A program made the translations under genes and the position numbers. Source: a virus. From it: 64,000 nucleotides of DNA. Position 1 is the first letter of the stretch, and every line of letters begins with the position of its first letter. The notes beneath the pieces were generated by a model. It saw only the letters and a list, made by a program, of their open reading frames with translations. It was not told where the DNA came from and did not search any database. The DNA lies in IMG/VR virus record IMGVR_UViG_3300014494_000005, positions 248,001 through 312,000 of that record; one strand, 5' to 3'. This document shows positions 1-8,094 of this stretch, one piece after another.

Positions 1-50
1 TATAGAAAGAAACAAAATTTATTCATATCCAAAAGAAAGGGGAAATTAAA

Positions 51-1142
51 GTGAAATTACTTGAAAAAGTTGATTGGAAAATATTAAATAACTATATTGA
101 TAATAGTCTCATTATAGCAAATAAACACCCAAATTATGAAATTTGGATTTTGAACTATTCAGTAAAAGCTCAATCAAAAAAATTTTGGGACGAATATACT
201 ATGTCTTGTCGTGGATTGGTTGTTGATGTTGAAGGTAATATTTTAGCACGTCCATTTATGAAATTTAAAAATTATGAAGAATATGATTCTTCTGAAATTG
301 ATTTATATATGACTCAAGAATTTGAAATATTTGAAAAAGTCGATGGTTCACCTATTATCTTATTTTACTATGCACCACGTATGGAATGGATTGTGGCAAG
401 TAGAGGTTCATTTATTTCAGAACAATGTATTGAAGCACAAAAAATGATTGATATTAACATATACGATAAATTGAATAAAAATTGTACTTTTTTATTTGAA
501 GTATTATATCCAGAAAATCGTATTGTTGTTGATTATGGTGATAGAAGAGAACTTGTATTACTTGGAAGAATTGTAACTGAAACCGGAATTGAAGCATATT
601 ATAATGAATTAGTTGCACAATATTCAAATTATTTTTCAATTGTTAAGAAATATGATATAAATAATATTAAAAATCTTAAAGATTTACAAAAACTTGAAGA
701 AGAAAATCGTGAAGGATTTGTTGTAAGATTTAAAGATGGTTTTAGAGTTAAAGTTAAGTTTGCAGAATATTGTAGATTACATGTTATTTTAACAAATGTT
801 TCAAACTTAACAATTTGGGAACATTTAATGAATAATTATGATTTTGATTCATTACTTGACAGAGTTCCAGATGAATTTTATAATTGGTTAAAGAAAACAA
901 CAAAAATTATACAAACTGATTTTAATGAAATTGAAAGATTGTCATTAAAAGAATTTGTAAGAATTTACCATGTTAATGGAATTACAAATCGTAGAGAATT
1001 TGCTATGGAAGCATTAAAGACAGAATATCGTTCAATATTGTTTAAGTTATATGACAAAAAAAACTACGATGATATTATTTGGAAACAAGTAAGACCCGTT
1101 TACAGCAAACCATTTAAAGATGGTTTTGAATATAGTGTTTAA
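51..1142 (+). CDS. RNA ligase (T4 Rnl1-like nucleotidyltransferase)
   Basis: A 363-residue ATP-dependent RNA ligase candidate. Visible: nucleotidyl-acceptor motif I EKVDGS with lysine K96, motif III around FLFEVLYPENR (148-157), motif IV EGFVVRFKDG (221-230) and motif V RVKVKFAEY (232-240), in the right order and spacing for the Rnl1/DRB0094-type families. The upstream MSCRGLVVD segment also fits Rnl1-type ligases. The start is GTG after a purine-rich AAAGGGG; the frame is closed by a TAG at 3-5. Known role of the family: sealing broken RNA, typically tRNA cut in the anticodon loop by host defence nucleases. With so many tRNAs in this window, tRNA repair is the likely job (inference). Confidence 0.85.
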   Translation: MKLLEKVDWKILNNYIDNSLIIANKHPNYEIWILNYSVKAQSKKFWDEYTMSCRGLVVDVEGNILARPFMKFKNYEEYDSSEIDLYMTQEFEIFEKVDGSPIILFYYAPRMEWIVASRGSFISEQCIEAQKMIDINIYDKLNKNCTFLFEVLYPENRIVVDYGDRRELVLLGRIVTETGIEAYYNELVAQYSNYFSIVKKYDINNIKNLKDLQKLEEENREGFVVRFKDGFRVKVKFAEYCRLHVILTNVSNLTIWEHLMNNYDFDSLLDRVPDEFYNWLKKTTKIIQTDFNEIERLSLKEFVRIYHVNGITNRREFAMEALKTEYRSILFKLYDKKNYDDIIWKQVRPVYSKPFKDGFEYSV

Positions 1143-1170
1143 AAAGCGAAGAATTTTCTTCGCTTTTTTT
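1142..1170 (+). terminator. Intrinsic terminator after RNA ligase
   Basis: Stem AAGCGAAG / CTTCGCTT with a six-base AATTTT loop, followed by a T run; begins at the RNA ligase stop codon. Confidence 0.85.
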
Positions 1171-1222
1171 GTATTTATTTGTATTTATTGTAAATGTTAT
1201 TAAGTGAATTAATCGTATAATC

Positions 1223-2271
1223 ATGAATATCATTCAAATAATTAAAGAAGAAGTTAAAAATTATTTAGCTGAATCTAAACAAACAGAACAACAAGCTATT
1301 GCTATTTTAAAAAAAATGGTATAGATGATAATAATATAAATAATTTAATAAATAAATTTCGAGGTATTGATAAGTCAAAAAATCAAATTCTTATTCCTAT
1401 TATGTCTAAAGCATATCTTGAAGTTGGTGATAGAGGATTAAATGATATATTACGTTTATTTACAACAGTATCTGAATTGCTTAATACAAATAAAATTACT
1501 ACACCACAAATATCCGATGTAGGATATATTATTAATAATAAAACATTTTCTAATTATCTAAAATTTGCTGAATTTATTCATGGATTAGAATCTATGTCTA
1601 AAGGTCTCGAACAATGGAAAGGCAAAATTAATGTAGACACCAACGAATCACCAATTTGGGAAGGTAATAACATTAAAATTTATGATGGTAATGATGTTGG
1701 TAAATGTATTCATTATACTACTGGTGCACTTACTGGACAACATTATGGTTTTTGTATTGGGCAACCAGCAAATACTATGTGGCAAAGTTATCGTGATACT
1801 AAAACAAGTACATTTTATTATGTTATTGATAGTAATCGTGATTTAAGTGACCCATTACATATTGTTGTTGTTGATGCTACTGATAGAGGAATTGAATTAA
1901 CTGATGCAAATAATACTACAGGTAATATTGAAAAATATGGTAATAAGATTCAAAGTTATTTTAAATATTTAAAAAATAAAAAAGTTCCAGTAGAAAAATT
2001 ATTTATTAATAAACCGAAAACACCTGACGAAGAGCAAGAAACCGAAAAATTAGGTACAAAAAATCAAAGTTTAGATTGGTTTAATAACCTTACATTTGAA
2101 GAAAAATCAAAATATATTGGTCGAGGACATTTACTTAGCAATGAACAATTTGAATATTTATGGCAGTATAAAAATGATAAAGGTGGTTATCATTTACTTC
2201 ATCAATATCTTGATACGGGACAACCAATGCCAGAAAAACAATTTAATGTATTAATGGGAGAAGAAATTTAA
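1223..2271 (+). CDS. Unknown protein read through a -1 frameshift at A8
   Basis: Two frames form one gene. Frame 0 starts at 1223 and encodes MNIIQIIKEEVKNYLAES..., ending at TAG 1322-1324. At 1309-1316 lies an A8 run, with heptamer A AAA AAA in phase (TTA AAA AAA ATG). A -1 slip gives TTA AAA AAA AAT GGT and enters the frame that stays open to 2271, for a product of 349 residues. The downstream part alone could start at ATG 1402 (289 residues), but the open frame continues upstream into the slip site. The N-terminus resembles the gene at 33050 (QIIKEE). The family is not recognised. Alternatives: a missing A in the assembly, transcriptional slippage, or a recent mutation. Confidence 0.7.
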
Positions 2272-2277
2272 TTTTTT

Positions 2278-3546
2278 ATGGATAAAGCACAGAAGTCACT
2301 AATTGACACATATTATCGTAAAAGGGCAATAGCTGCAAGCCAAAGTCCAAGATATAAATATTTACCATATGAATATAGTAAATATGCATTGGAAAATAAA
2401 ATTATGGATTTTAGTAAATTAAGTATTGGTGATGTTTATGAAATTTATTCTACAAATCCCGATGTTCAACAATATGTTAAACCAATAATAGATACATATA
2501 ATAAAAAAAGTACAGGATTTTTAAAAATTTTATTAAATTATGAAAATTCTGACAATTATAAAGAATTAGAAAATTTTATTACAAATAGTAATTTTTATAA
2601 AGAAAATTGTAAAGGAATTTATTTTCATAGCAATTATTTTATAATTAAAGTAGATAATAGTACTATTCTTAATATACTTAATTTAGAAGATAATTATGAT
2701 TATGTTACTGCAACTGCTAATGGATATTATAATGATAGAAATGTCGATACTGATGAATTAAATTATATGCAACGCACATTATCGAATACTAATATGTCTA
2801 AAATAAATAAAATTGCTAAAATGATGGGTGCAGATGATGAAACTATATCTGAATTTTATGAAGAAAGTAATCTTACTGATTTTTTAAATGAACACAAATT
2901 AGATGTAATTAATGATGTTTATTTATCAGAATATAGTCAATCTTTTGGTGAAGCAGAAGCAGCAGCAGCAAACGAACAATTAGAAACATTTCCATTAGTA
3001 ATTGATAATAATGAAACATCAATAGATATTAATAAAATATTGCACTATATATATAAAAATAATTTAAAAAATATTTCAACATTTGACCAATTTTTAGAAA
3101 ATTTAAAAACAAAAAATAACATTAATTATGAAAACATAAATAATGATGCATATAATCATATGGATTTAACTGAACTTAATCAAGCAATTGATGATAAATT
3201 AGTTGATATTATTAATGGATTTGATGACCCTGATAGTGATTATTATGGACTTGTTAAAGGATATACAGAATTACAAGAATATATTTCTAAATATAAATTT
3301 ACACCTGTTAATAAGAAAGGAATAATTGCTACATATAAACAACAAGATAAAACAATTAATATCACCGAATTTAAATATGACGAAAATGAAGAAGATAATA
3401 AAAAACTAAAATTTAAAATTCATTTTATTTATAATGGTGGTAAAACTCCATTTGAAAGGTCGGGTTGGATATTTGCTTCTAATTTAGGTAATTATATTAA
3501 ACAACAAGAAATTAAAATAATGAGAGAAGCAATACAAATTTCATAA
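2278..3546 (+). CDS. Unknown 422-residue protein
   Basis: Starts six bases after the preceding gene and is surely cotranscribed. Acidic, Asn/Tyr-rich, with a short Ala/Glu stretch (FGEAEAAAANEQ, near residue 222). No recognised domain, signal peptide or membrane segment. Pairing with the frameshifted gene suggests a shared function, possibly virion-associated, but nothing in the sequence proves this. Confidence 0.8.
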   Translation: MDKAQKSLIDTYYRKRAIAASQSPRYKYLPYEYSKYALENKIMDFSKLSIGDVYEIYSTNPDVQQYVKPIIDTYNKKSTGFLKILLNYENSDNYKELENFITNSNFYKENCKGIYFHSNYFIIKVDNSTILNILNLEDNYDYVTATANGYYNDRNVDTDELNYMQRTLSNTNMSKINKIAKMMGADDETISEFYEESNLTDFLNEHKLDVINDVYLSEYSQSFGEAEAAAANEQLETFPLVIDNNETSIDINKILHYIYKNNLKNISTFDQFLENLKTKNNINYENINNDAYNHMDLTELNQAIDDKLVDIINGFDDPDSDYYGLVKGYTELQEYISKYKFTPVNKKGIIATYKQQDKTINITEFKYDENEEDNKKLKFKIHFIYNGGKTPFERSGWIFASNLGNYIKQQEIKIMREAIQIS

Positions 3547-3579
3547 ATCACACATTAATTTAAAATAATTTAATTTTTT

Positions 3580-3608
3580 GTAACATTTATTTGTTTTATT
3601 CGTATTTA
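3580..3608 (+). promoter_or_regulatory. Phage-type promoter for Lys/Tyr tRNA leader
   Basis: GTAACA (3580-3585), 17-base spacer, CG then TATTTA (3603-3608). It precedes leader peptide 1 and the first tRNA block. Confidence 0.75.
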
Positions 3609-3657
3609 TGATATACATTTGCAAAAGAAATTAATAATTAAAATAAAAAATAAAGCA

Positions 3658-3750
3658 ATGTTTACATTTGGAACATATTATTACGGTAAAAAATCTTATA
3701 AGAAACAACTTATGAGAATCGGGAATGCTGTGTTCAAAATACAATGCTAA
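3658..3750 (+). CDS. Leader peptide 1 (Tyr/Lys-rich, tRNA operon attenuator)
   Basis: A 30-codon ORF with the start context AAAGCAATG that recurs throughout the phage. Residues 7-16 read YYYGKKSYKK; in total 4 Tyr and 5 Lys of 30. It lies between a phage promoter and a terminator, immediately before tRNA-Lys(TTT), tRNA-Tyr(GTA) and tRNA-Lys(CTT). Codons 20-22 (AGA ATC GGG) carry the arm GAATCGGG (3716-3723), which can pair exactly with CCCGATTC (3778-3785), part of the 5' arm of the terminator. I infer trp-type attenuation: a ribosome stalled at Tyr/Lys codons leaves the arm free, preventing the terminator and allowing the tRNAs to be transcribed. Confidence 0.65.
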   Translation: MFTFGTYYYGKKSYKKQLMRIGNAVFKIQC

Positions 3751-3803
3751 TAAATTACAAAGTATAAATAACATAAACCCGATTCGAAAGTTTCGGGTTT
3801 TTT
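3716..3803 (+). promoter_or_regulatory. Attenuator 1: antiterminator arm and terminator
   Basis: Terminator: AAACCCGA (3775-3782) with TCGGGTTT (3793-3800), then a T run. Alternative pairing: GAATCGGG (3716-3723, inside leader ORF 1) with CCCGATTC (3778-3785). The two helices are mutually exclusive because both use CCCGA. The tRNA block begins 12 bases after the T run. Confidence 0.65.
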
Positions 3804-3814
3804 GCTTTTAATAT

Positions 3815-3888
3815 GCATTCGTGGCAGAGTGGTTTATGCCCCCGCCCTTTAAGCGGTGACCACGTGGGTCCGACTCCCACCGAATGCA
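3815..3888 (+). tRNA. tRNA-Lys(TTT)
   Basis: Acceptor GCATTCG/CGAATGC; anticodon stem CCGC/GCGG; seven-base loop CCTTTAA; T arm GTGGG TCCGACT CCCAC. Anticodon TTT by structure, but position 33 is C instead of the near-universal U. CCA is not encoded. Confidence 0.8.
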
Positions 3889-3897
3889 CAAAATTTT

Positions 3898-3976
3898 GGA
3901 AGTACTGAACATAGGTGGGTTCAAGACTCTGTAAAAGTCCCGCTTCGGCATGGGGGTTCAACTCCCTCTACTTCCA
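3898..3976 (+). tRNA. tRNA-Tyr(GTA)
   Basis: Acceptor GGAAGTA/TACTTCC; D stem GAAC/GTTC; anticodon loop CTGTAAA; long variable arm CGCTTCGGCAT as in bacterial tRNA-Tyr; T arm GGGGG TTCAACT CCCTC. CCA is not encoded. Confidence 0.9.
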
Positions 3977-3981
3977 CAACA

Positions 3982-4134
3982 TGGGTAGTCTTTCGGTGTG
4001 ATGAACCGAGCCGTCAAGAAAGACGGTGCTCGAAAGGATAAGGTTAAAAAATGAAGAAATGCTACTGTACATAATAGATGCGCATAAAAGTACTAGAAAG
4101 GTCTTCGATTGGTTTGAATCCCCTACTACCCACA
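3982..4134 (+). ncRNA. Oversized tRNA-like element
   Basis: Acceptor-like ends GGGTAGT (5') and ACTACCC (3') enclose about 150 bases. Inside: hairpin TCGGT GTGATGA ACCGA, hairpin GCCGTC AAGAAA GACGGT, a weak hairpin around GTAC...GTAC, then GGTTTGAATCC resembling a poor T arm. No seven-base anticodon loop can be assigned. It sits between tRNA-Tyr and tRNA-Lys(CTT) in one transcript. It could be a tRNA with an insertion/intron, a decayed tRNA, or a regulatory RNA. Confidence 0.45.
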
Positions 4135-4138
4135 AATT

Positions 4139-4213
4139 GACTTCGTATCCGTAGAGGCATTCGGACTTGACCCTTAATCAAGGATACGTGGGTTCGACCC
4201 CCACCGGAGTCAC
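4139..4213 (+). tRNA. tRNA-Lys(CTT)
   Basis: Acceptor GACTTCG/CGGAGTC; D stem TCCG/CGGA; anticodon stem CTTGA/TCAAG around loop CCCTTAA; T arm GTGGG TTCGACC CCCAC. Anticodon CTT by structure; position 33 is C, as in the first Lys tRNA. Confidence 0.8.
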
Positions 4214-4214
4214 A

Positions 4215-4246
4215 AAACCTGTTAGAATTAACTAGCAGGTTTTTTT
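4215..4246 (+). terminator. Terminator of first tRNA block
   Basis: AAACCTGTTAG pairs with CTAGCAGGTTT and is followed by T7. Confidence 0.85.
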
Positions 4247-4304
4247 ATTTAATGTATTTATATTCCCATACTTATTATTTTTATTTGGATTAAATAAAAA
4301 TAAC

Positions 4305-4335
4305 TTGCATTTTTGATAAAAAGATGTTATATTTG
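4305..4335 (+). promoter_or_regulatory. Bacteroidota-type promoter for VWA gene
   Basis: TTG (4305-4307), 20 bases, TATATTTG (4328-4335): matches the host -33/-7 consensus TTG...TAnnTTTG. Confidence 0.7.
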
Positions 4336-4370
4336 GGATAAAATAATTTTATGCTTAAGTAATATGAAAA

Positions 4371-5180
4371 ATGGCAAACAAAAAAATTAAAAAAACAACT
4401 ACAACCACCGTCACTGAAGAAATAGTTGACGTTCCTACAAATGAAAAAACTCAAATTATCTGTATACTTGACCAAAGTGGTTCAATGTCAACGATTATAT
4501 CGGATAGTATTGGCGGATTTAATACTTTTTTAAGAAAACAAAAAGAATTAAAAGATGAGGCAACAATAACAGTTGCATTGTTTGATGATAAATACAATTT
4601 ACTTTATGACAATATTGACATAAAGAAAGCTGAAGAACTTACAAGTGAAATTTGGATTCCAAGAGGAATGACTGCTCTTTATGATGCTATTGGTAAAACA
4701 ATTAATAATGTTAGAAGTACACATACACGTCTCGGCAACGAAAAACCTTCAAAAGTTTTAGTTTGTATTGTAACTGATGGTGAAGAAAACCATAGCCGTG
4801 AATACAAACTTGATGACATTAAAACTCTTATAAAGAAATGTGAAAAAGATGATTGGAATTTTATTTATTTGGCTGCAAATCAAGATGCATTTTCTGTTGG
4901 TCAATCATTTGGTGTAAGTGCTGGAAATACTTTTACTTATATGGCAACAACTGATGGAGTAGTTAGTATGTCAAATACATTGAATAATGCATCAGTATCA
5001 TATAGAAGTATGAACACAACAGATGGTAATTTTCAAAAATTGTCAAAATCTTTAATTACTACTGATGATGAAAATAAAAAAGATGTTAAAGATAATGGGA
5101 ATTTGAGTTTATTCAGCACTGCAGATGGAAATTCAGTAACATCAACCAATACTTTAATAGTTACTAAAGACGATAAATAA
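4371..5180 (+). CDS. VWA-domain protein
   Basis: 269 residues with a von Willebrand factor A fold from about residue 25 to 200. The metal-ion-dependent adhesion site is visible: DQSGSMS near residue 32, the conserved Thr in RGMTALYDA, and the late Asp in IVTDGEENHS. Resembles TerY/YfbK-like cytoplasmic VWA proteins, which use a bound Mg2+ for protein-protein contacts. No signal peptide. A second VWA gene lies beyond the RNR gene, so the two flank RNR. Function in the phage is unknown. Confidence 0.85.
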   Translation: MANKKIKKTTTTTVTEEIVDVPTNEKTQIICILDQSGSMSTIISDSIGGFNTFLRKQKELKDEATITVALFDDKYNLLYDNIDIKKAEELTSEIWIPRGMTALYDAIGKTINNVRSTHTRLGNEKPSKVLVCIVTDGEENHSREYKLDDIKTLIKKCEKDDWNFIYLAANQDAFSVGQSFGVSAGNTFTYMATTDGVVSMSNTLNNASVSYRSMNTTDGNFQKLSKSLITTDDENKKDVKDNGNLSLFSTADGNSVTSTNTLIVTKDDK

Positions 5181-5213
5181 TTTCTGTTTTTTTGTATCTA
5201 ATTTCGTTTTATT

Positions 5214-5240
5214 TGGGGGCAAATTTGCTCCCTTTTTTTG
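5214..5240 (+). terminator. Terminator after VWA gene
   Basis: GGGGGCAAA / TTTGCTCCC (one G-T pair) followed by T7. Confidence 0.75.
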
Positions 5241-5369
5241 TTAAAAGTTTCAGTATTAAATCATTAAAAAATTTAAAAAAATAATTAATAAAAACTCATA
5301 TACACTTGTATTTATAAATGTTTTTCAATACATTTATAAAATAAAATATTATAAAAAATTATTATTCTC

Positions 5370-7919
5370 ATGATAGAAAAATCTCAAAAAGTTTATTCCA
5401 AACAAGAAGTAGAAAAAGCAACATTAAATTATTTTAAAAATGATGAACTTGCAACAGATGTATGGATACGAAAATATTGTTTAAAAGATGAAAAAAATTA
5501 TTATGAATTAACTCCAGATGATATGCATCGAAGAATTGCAAAAGAACTCGCAAGAATCGAAGCAAATTATCCAAATCCAATCAATGAAGACCAGATTTAT
5601 GAAACATTAAAAAATTTTCAAAGAATTGTTCCTCAAGGAAGTCCAATGTCAGGTATTGGTAATAATTTTCAAGTTGTATCATTATCAAATTGTTTTGTAA
5701 TTGGCAATAAAGGTGATTCTGATTCTTATGGTGGTATTTTAAAAATTGACCAAGAACAGGTTCAACTTATGAAGCGTAGGGGTGGTGTTGGACACGATTT
5801 ATCTTATATTCGACCAGCAGGTAGTCCTGTAAAAAATTCGGCAATTACTTCAACTGGTATTGTTCCTTTCATGGAAAGATATTCCAATAGTACAAGAGAA
5901 GTAGCACAAGATGGTCGCAGGGGTGCATTAATGTTAAGTGTTTCAATAAAACATCCTGATGCCGAAAAATTTATTGATGCAAAATTAACACAAGGAAAAA
6001 TTACTGGTGCAAATATTTCTGTAAAATTAACAGATGATTTTATGAATGCTGCAATACAAGGAACAACATTTATTCAACAATATCCAATTGATAATCAATC
6101 AAAATATACTAATGAAATTGATGCACAAAAACTTTGGAAAAAAATAATATATAATGCTTGGAAATCTGCTGAACCCGGAATTCTTTTTTGGGATACAGTA
6201 ATTCGTGAAAGTATTCCTGATTGTTATTCGGATTTAGGATTTAAAACTGTAAGTACAAATCCTTGTGGTGAAATACCATTATGTCCAAATGATAGTTGTC
6301 GATTATTAGCAATTAATTTATATGGTTATGTTATAAATCCATTTACAAAAGAAGCACAATTTAATTGGGAATTATTTAAACAAGATGTAATTATTGCACA
6401 AAGATATATGGATGATATCATAGATTTGGAACTTGAAAAAATTGATGCCATTTTAGAAAAAATAAAATCTGACCCAGAAGACGAATTTATTAAATTATAT
6501 GAAATAAATCTTTGGAAAGAAATTAAAGAAATGACATTTAAAGGTCGTAGAACTGGATTAGGTGTTACTGCGGAAGGTGACATGCTTGCAGCATTAGGGC
6601 TTATATATGGTACAGATACTGCAACAAATTTTAGCGAAGAAGTACATGAAACATTAAAATTAGATGCATATCGTTCATCGATAATAATGGCTAAAGAACG
6701 TGGTTGTTTTCCAATATTCTCCGCAAATCTTGAAGTGAATAATCCTTTCATTCTCCGCATAAAAAATGAAGACTTGCAACTATATGAAGATATGATTACT
6801 TATGGTCGAAGAAATATTGCTTTACTTACAATCGCACCAACAGGAACAGTATCTCTGATGACACAAACTACTTCAGGTATTGAATGTTGTTACTTACCTG
6901 TGTATATGAGAAGACGAAAAATTAATCCACAAGAAAAAGATGTTCGTATTGATTTTGTTGATAATGAAGGAATTGCATGGATGGAATATCCAGTCTTTCA
7001 TCATAAATTTGAGATATGGTTGAAAGTAAATGGATATGATGTTAATGTTGTTAAATCAATGAATAAAGAACAAATCGATGAAATTATTAAACAATCACCA
7101 TATTATAAAGCAACATCAAATGATGTTGATTGGGTTAAAAAAGTCGAAATGCAAGGTAAAATTCAAAAACAAGTAGACCATTCCATTAGTGTTACTGTAA
7201 ATCTTCCGGAAAATGTAACAGAAGAAATTGTTGCTAATGTATATGAAACTGGTTGGCGTAGTGGTTGTAAAGGAATAACTGTTTATCGTGATAAAAGTCG
7301 TAATGGGGTGTTAGTTAGTATCGAAGAAAAAAAAGAAGAATTTCATGACATACATGCAATAAAACGTCCCAAAAGATTAAAAGCCGAAATTCATCGTTTT
7401 CAAAATAATTTGGAAAAATGGATTGCAGTTGTTGGCATAAAAGATAATAGACCTTACGAAATATTCACAGGTAAATTCGAAAATGGATTAAGCAATCTCC
7501 CCAATACGGTAAAAGATTGTGAAGTGGTTAAAAATATTATTGATGGAATTGATATTGATGGAAAACCAAGTAAAATTAAAAGGTATGATATTGAATATAT
7601 TGATTTAAATGGTGTAAAACAAACACATATAGGTTTAAATCATGCATTTAATCCCGAATTTTGGAACTATGCTAAACTAATTTCTGGTATAATGCGACAT
7701 GGAATGCCAATTATTAAACAATTTGAATTAGTTGATTCACTTAATTTTAAAGAAGATTATATAAACACTTGGAAAAACGGTGTTGCACGTATTATAAAAA
7801 GATATGTTAAAGATGGTGAAAAAAGTAAAGGCAATTGTCCGGAATGTGGTGGAACTGATTTTGTATTTGCAGAAGGTTGTATTCGTTGTGTTAAATGCTC
7901 TTGGTCAAAATGTAGTTAA
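5370..7919 (+). CDS. nrdJ: Ribonucleotide reductase, class II (adenosylcobalamin-dependent)
   Basis: 849 residues. Makes deoxyribonucleotides using coenzyme B12 and needs no oxygen. Visible: LSNCFVIG and GGVGHDLSYIRPAGS in the N-terminal barrel half, QDGRRGALMLSVSIKHPDAEKF typical of the vitamin B12-dependent enzyme, the active-site loop NPCGEIPLCPNDSC holding catalytic Asn, Cys and Glu, and APTGTVSLMTQTTSGIE. The C-terminus is a zinc ribbon with a CPECGG...CIRCVKC pattern ending in CS, as in bacterial NrdJ. No small subunit is needed. The protein depends on host B12; Bacteroidota are strong B12 importers, which fits the inferred host. Confidence 0.95.
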   Translation: MIEKSQKVYSKQEVEKATLNYFKNDELATDVWIRKYCLKDEKNYYELTPDDMHRRIAKELARIEANYPNPINEDQIYETLKNFQRIVPQGSPMSGIGNNFQVVSLSNCFVIGNKGDSDSYGGILKIDQEQVQLMKRRGGVGHDLSYIRPAGSPVKNSAITSTGIVPFMERYSNSTREVAQDGRRGALMLSVSIKHPDAEKFIDAKLTQGKITGANISVKLTDDFMNAAIQGTTFIQQYPIDNQSKYTNEIDAQKLWKKIIYNAWKSAEPGILFWDTVIRESIPDCYSDLGFKTVSTNPCGEIPLCPNDSCRLLAINLYGYVINPFTKEAQFNWELFKQDVIIAQRYMDDIIDLELEKIDAILEKIKSDPEDEFIKLYEINLWKEIKEMTFKGRRTGLGVTAEGDMLAALGLIYGTDTATNFSEEVHETLKLDAYRSSIIMAKERGCFPIFSANLEVNNPFILRIKNEDLQLYEDMITYGRRNIALLTIAPTGTVSLMTQTTSGIECCYLPVYMRRRKINPQEKDVRIDFVDNEGIAWMEYPVFHHKFEIWLKVNGYDVNVVKSMNKEQIDEIIKQSPYYKATSNDVDWVKKVEMQGKIQKQVDHSISVTVNLPENVTEEIVANVYETGWRSGCKGITVYRDKSRNGVLVSIEEKKEEFHDIHAIKRPKRLKAEIHRFQNNLEKWIAVVGIKDNRPYEIFTGKFENGLSNLPNTVKDCEVVKNIIDGIDIDGKPSKIKRYDIEYIDLNGVKQTHIGLNHAFNPEFWNYAKLISGIMRHGMPIIKQFELVDSLNFKEDYINTWKNGVARIIKRYVKDGEKSKGNCPECGGTDFVFAEGCIRCVKCSWSKCS

Positions 7920-7951
7920 TTTAAAAATTATAGTATTTACGTAAAAAGTTC

Positions 7952-7981
7952 TTTGAAATTTAAAAAAATTACATATCTTTG
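7952..7981 (+). promoter_or_regulatory. Bacteroidota-type promoter
   Basis: TTTG (7952-7955), 18 bases, TATCTTTG (7974-7981), upstream of the large VWA gene. Confidence 0.65.
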
Positions 7982-8023
7982 CTTTTTATAAAAAAATAAT
8001 AAATGAAAATTTATTGAAAAAAC

Positions 8024-8052
8024 GTAACATCTATAAAAAATGTTCGTATAGA
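8024..8052 (+). promoter_or_regulatory. Phage-type promoter for large VWA gene
   Basis: GTAACA (8024-8029), 17-base spacer, CG plus TATAGA (8047-8052). A second, host-type promoter lies about 70 bases upstream, so the gene may be read at two stages. Confidence 0.75.
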
Positions 8053-8094
8053 AAATATTGTACACATAAATAACTGTAATATAAATTAAATTGT

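Noticed and set aside
1190-1221. Phage-type promoter directly before ATG 1223
   Set aside because: The spacer is 20 instead of 17 bases and transcription would start after the ATG, so it is more likely chance similarity.
3815-3888. Ochre suppressor (anticodon TTA)
   Set aside because: Stem CCGC/GCGG places TTT at 34-36. TTA would require abandoning the stem.
3990-4036. Hammerhead ribozyme (TGATGA...GAAA)
   Set aside because: The base before TGATGA is G instead of the essential C, stem II does not follow directly, and no cleavage triplet or stem I/III could be drawn.
6326-6760. Long antisense ORFs within the RNR and VWA genes (e.g. 6326-6760, 8139-8585 minus)
   Set aside because: They oppose strongly conserved coding frames and show no start context, promoter or family match.
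5370-7919. Class I or III ribonucleotide reductase
   Set aside because: No small-subunit gene or glycyl-radical motif and activase; the sequence pattern and C-terminal zinc ribbon fit class II.
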